Assembly: GCA_910584695.1 (NCBI GenBank)
Contig: CAJUBR010000071.1
Span: 1-14,378 of the forward strand
Reading direction: 5' to 3'
DNA from: an uncultured Lachnospiraceae bacterium
GTDB lineage: Bacteria > Bacillota > Clostridia > Lachnospirales > Lachnospiraceae
DNA length: 14,378 nucleotides
Part shown: positions 13,278-14,378 of the stretch, piece after piece
Numbering within the stretch: the stretch's first letter is position 1
How the letters are laid out: each line of letters opens with the position of its first letter
Notes under the pieces: model-generated
What the model saw: the letters and a program-made list of their open reading frames with translations, nothing else
Told to the model about the DNA's origin: nothing
Databases searched by the model: none
Made by a program: the position numbers and the translations under genes

Positions 13278-14378
13278 CTATAACCCACTAATACAGAGCT
13301 TTTCAAGCCTTTGCAAAGCCTCTTCCAAAACACTCCTCGGACATGCCACATTAATCCTTTGAAATCCTCTACCACTAATTCCAAAAATCTTACCACTGTC
13401 CAGCCATAATTTTGCCTGATGGATGATACGCCGGTCGAGTTCCTCCGTATCCAGCCCCAACCCCCTGAAATCCAGCCAGACCAGATACGTAGCCTCCTGC
13501 ACCACCACAGCCGCACCGGGCAAATGTTCTTCCACATATTTTCTGGTAAACGCAATATTATCCTTTACATAAGACATCATAGCCTGATACCATTCCCCGC
13601 CTTTAGAATATGCTGCCTCACATGCTACCAGTCCCATAATGCCAAGCTGGCTGATACCTGCACAGTTCAGTTCTTTCCGGAATTTTCTCCGCAGCGTCTG
13701 ATTCGGGATAAAGATATTAGAAAGCATCATTCCTGCCAGATTGAACGTCTTGCTCGGAGAGGTACAGATTACGCTGATTTCTTCATATTCTTTTTTCAGG
13801 CTGGCAAACACATAATGCTTTCCCCGAAAGATAAAATCATGGTGAATCTCATCACTAACCACCGTTACCCCATATCTGACACAGATATCCCCCAACCGGA
13901 TCAATTCTTCTCTTGTCCATACCCTTCCCACTGGATTATGCGGACTGCATAACAGGAATAACCGAATCCTATTCTCTTTGATTTTCTTCTCAAAATCTTC
14001 AAAATCAATATGGTATCTGTAATCATCCCCCAGATACAAATCACTGCTCACCACTTTTCTTCCATTATCCCTGATCACTTCGGAAAACGGATAATAGACC
14101 GGCTGCTGAATTAGCACAGCATCGCCCAGCTCCGTATATGCCCTGACCGCCATTGCCAGTGCAAAGACTACCCCGGGTGTCTTAATAAGCCACTTTTCCT
14201 GCGGTATCCAGTCATGATGTTCTTTCATCCAATCCCGGACTGCCTCAAAATAAGAGGTCTGCACCTCGCTATAGCCAAAGATACCGTGTTTCGCCCATTC
14301 TGCTATAGCATCCTCCACATAGGAGGACGTTTTAAAATCCATATCTGCCACCCACATCGGCAGAACATCCTCCGGCAT
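13278..14378 (-). CDS. patB: PatB/MalY-type PLP C-S lyase (cystathionine beta-lyase), 5' end outside window
   Basis: 366 residues of a fold type I PLP enzyme; the N-terminus is cut by the window, since the family usually has about 20-25 residues before the MPEDVLPMWVADMDF seen here, so the first Met is probably internal. Marks (numbered from that Met): PVYYPF (93-98), the SPHNPVGRVW segment with Asn148, SDEIHHD with Asp176, the PLP lysine Lys210 in SPSKTFNLAG, and a late Arg in RINVACPRS. The family cleaves cystathionine, cysteine or related thioethers to thiol or sulfide, pyruvate and ammonia. Upstream of cysK on the same strand, it fits conversion between cysteine and methionine. Its stop is 45 bases before the cysK promoter, with no convincing terminator between, so some read-through into the leader is possible. 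Confidence 0.92.
   Translation of the reverse strand: MPEDVLPMWVADMDFKTSSYVEDAIAEWAKHGIFGYSEVQTSYFEAVRDWMKEHHDWIPQEKWLIKTPGVVFALAMAVRAYTELGDAVLIQQPVYYPFSEVIRDNGRKVVSSDLYLGDDYRYHIDFEDFEKKIKENRIRLFLLCSPHNPVGRVWTREELIRLGDICVRYGVTVVSDEIHHDFIFRGKHYVFASLKKEYEEISVICTSPSKTFNLAGMMLSNIFIPNQTLRRKFRKELNCAGISQLGIMGLVACEAAYSKGGEWYQAMMSYVKDNIAFTRKYVEEHLPGAAVVVQEATYLVWLDFRGLGLDTEELDRRIIHQAKLWLDSGKIFGISGRGFQRINVACPRSVLEEALQRLEKLCISGL

Noticed and set aside
13419..13952. 177-codon open frame antisense to patB
   Set aside because: Shadow of the patB coding frame; composition is not protein-like and the patB motifs on the other strand are intact.
1..14378. CRISPR arrays, tRNA/rRNA genes, insertion sequence ends
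   Set aside because: No regularly spaced repeats, no cloverleaf or rRNA-like sequence, no transposase motif or terminal inverted repeats were seen on either strand.

Overview
This window looks like the chromosome of a low-GC Firmicute of the class Clostridia, most likely a Lachnospiraceae-type gut anaerobe. The basis is the AT-rich DNA, strong AAGGAG-type ribosome binding sites, sigma-A promoters, and the mix of MetNIQ, CysK, PatB/MalY and Rrf2 proteins. This placement is inferred from protein style; no phylogenetic marker gene is present.

Left part (1-3250). The minus strand carries a VncR/OmpR-like response regulator (2408-3094). About 2 kb downstream of it in transcription order is a 116-residue two-helix membrane protein that resembles only the N-terminal sensor part of a histidine kinase (97-450). 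A short gene start, with its Shine-Dalgarno inside a perfect hairpin, then leaves the window. Between regulator and sensor-like fragment, on the plus strand, sits a self-contained two-gene cassette: a TetR-family repressor (800-1465) and an alpha/beta hydrolase (1469-2224). Its sigma-A promoter lies between two identical inverted 22-bp operators.

Middle (3250-6400). A LysR-type regulator (minus) diverges from an Rrf2-family regulator with three cysteines (plus, 4355-4756). They share a promoter region holding an 11-bp inverted repeat. A second Rrf2 paralogue (4849-5286) is cotranscribed with nadA, quinolinate synthase (5320-6246). Beyond nadA lies a decayed copy of the 3' end of the first rrf2 gene (6309-6388), so the nadA-rrf2 block is flanked by direct repeats of about 80 bp.

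Right part (6400-14378). A long minus-strand sulfur amino acid operon reads cysK - metQ - metN - metI - solute-binding lipoprotein - two permeases - ATPase. It combines cysteine synthesis from O-acetylserine with two importers: MetNIQ (methionine) and a polar amino acid ABC system whose binding protein resembles cysteine binders. Upstream, and partial at the window edge, is a PatB/MalY-type cystathionine beta-lyase or cysteine desulfhydrase.

The most notable element is the cysK leader (12971-13232). A consensus sigma-A promoter is followed by an operator-like motif shared with the lysR/rrf2 intergenic region. Next comes an unannotated 32-codon ORF with a perfect Shine-Dalgarno and eight cysteine codons. 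After its stop, in the same frame, is a six-codon mini-ORF with three more cysteine codons, and these overlap the 5' arm of a rho-independent terminator that ends 26 bases before cysK. The arrangement suggests ribosome-mediated, cysteine-sensing attenuation, probably combined with Rrf2 control at the promoter, of the whole synthesis-plus-uptake operon.
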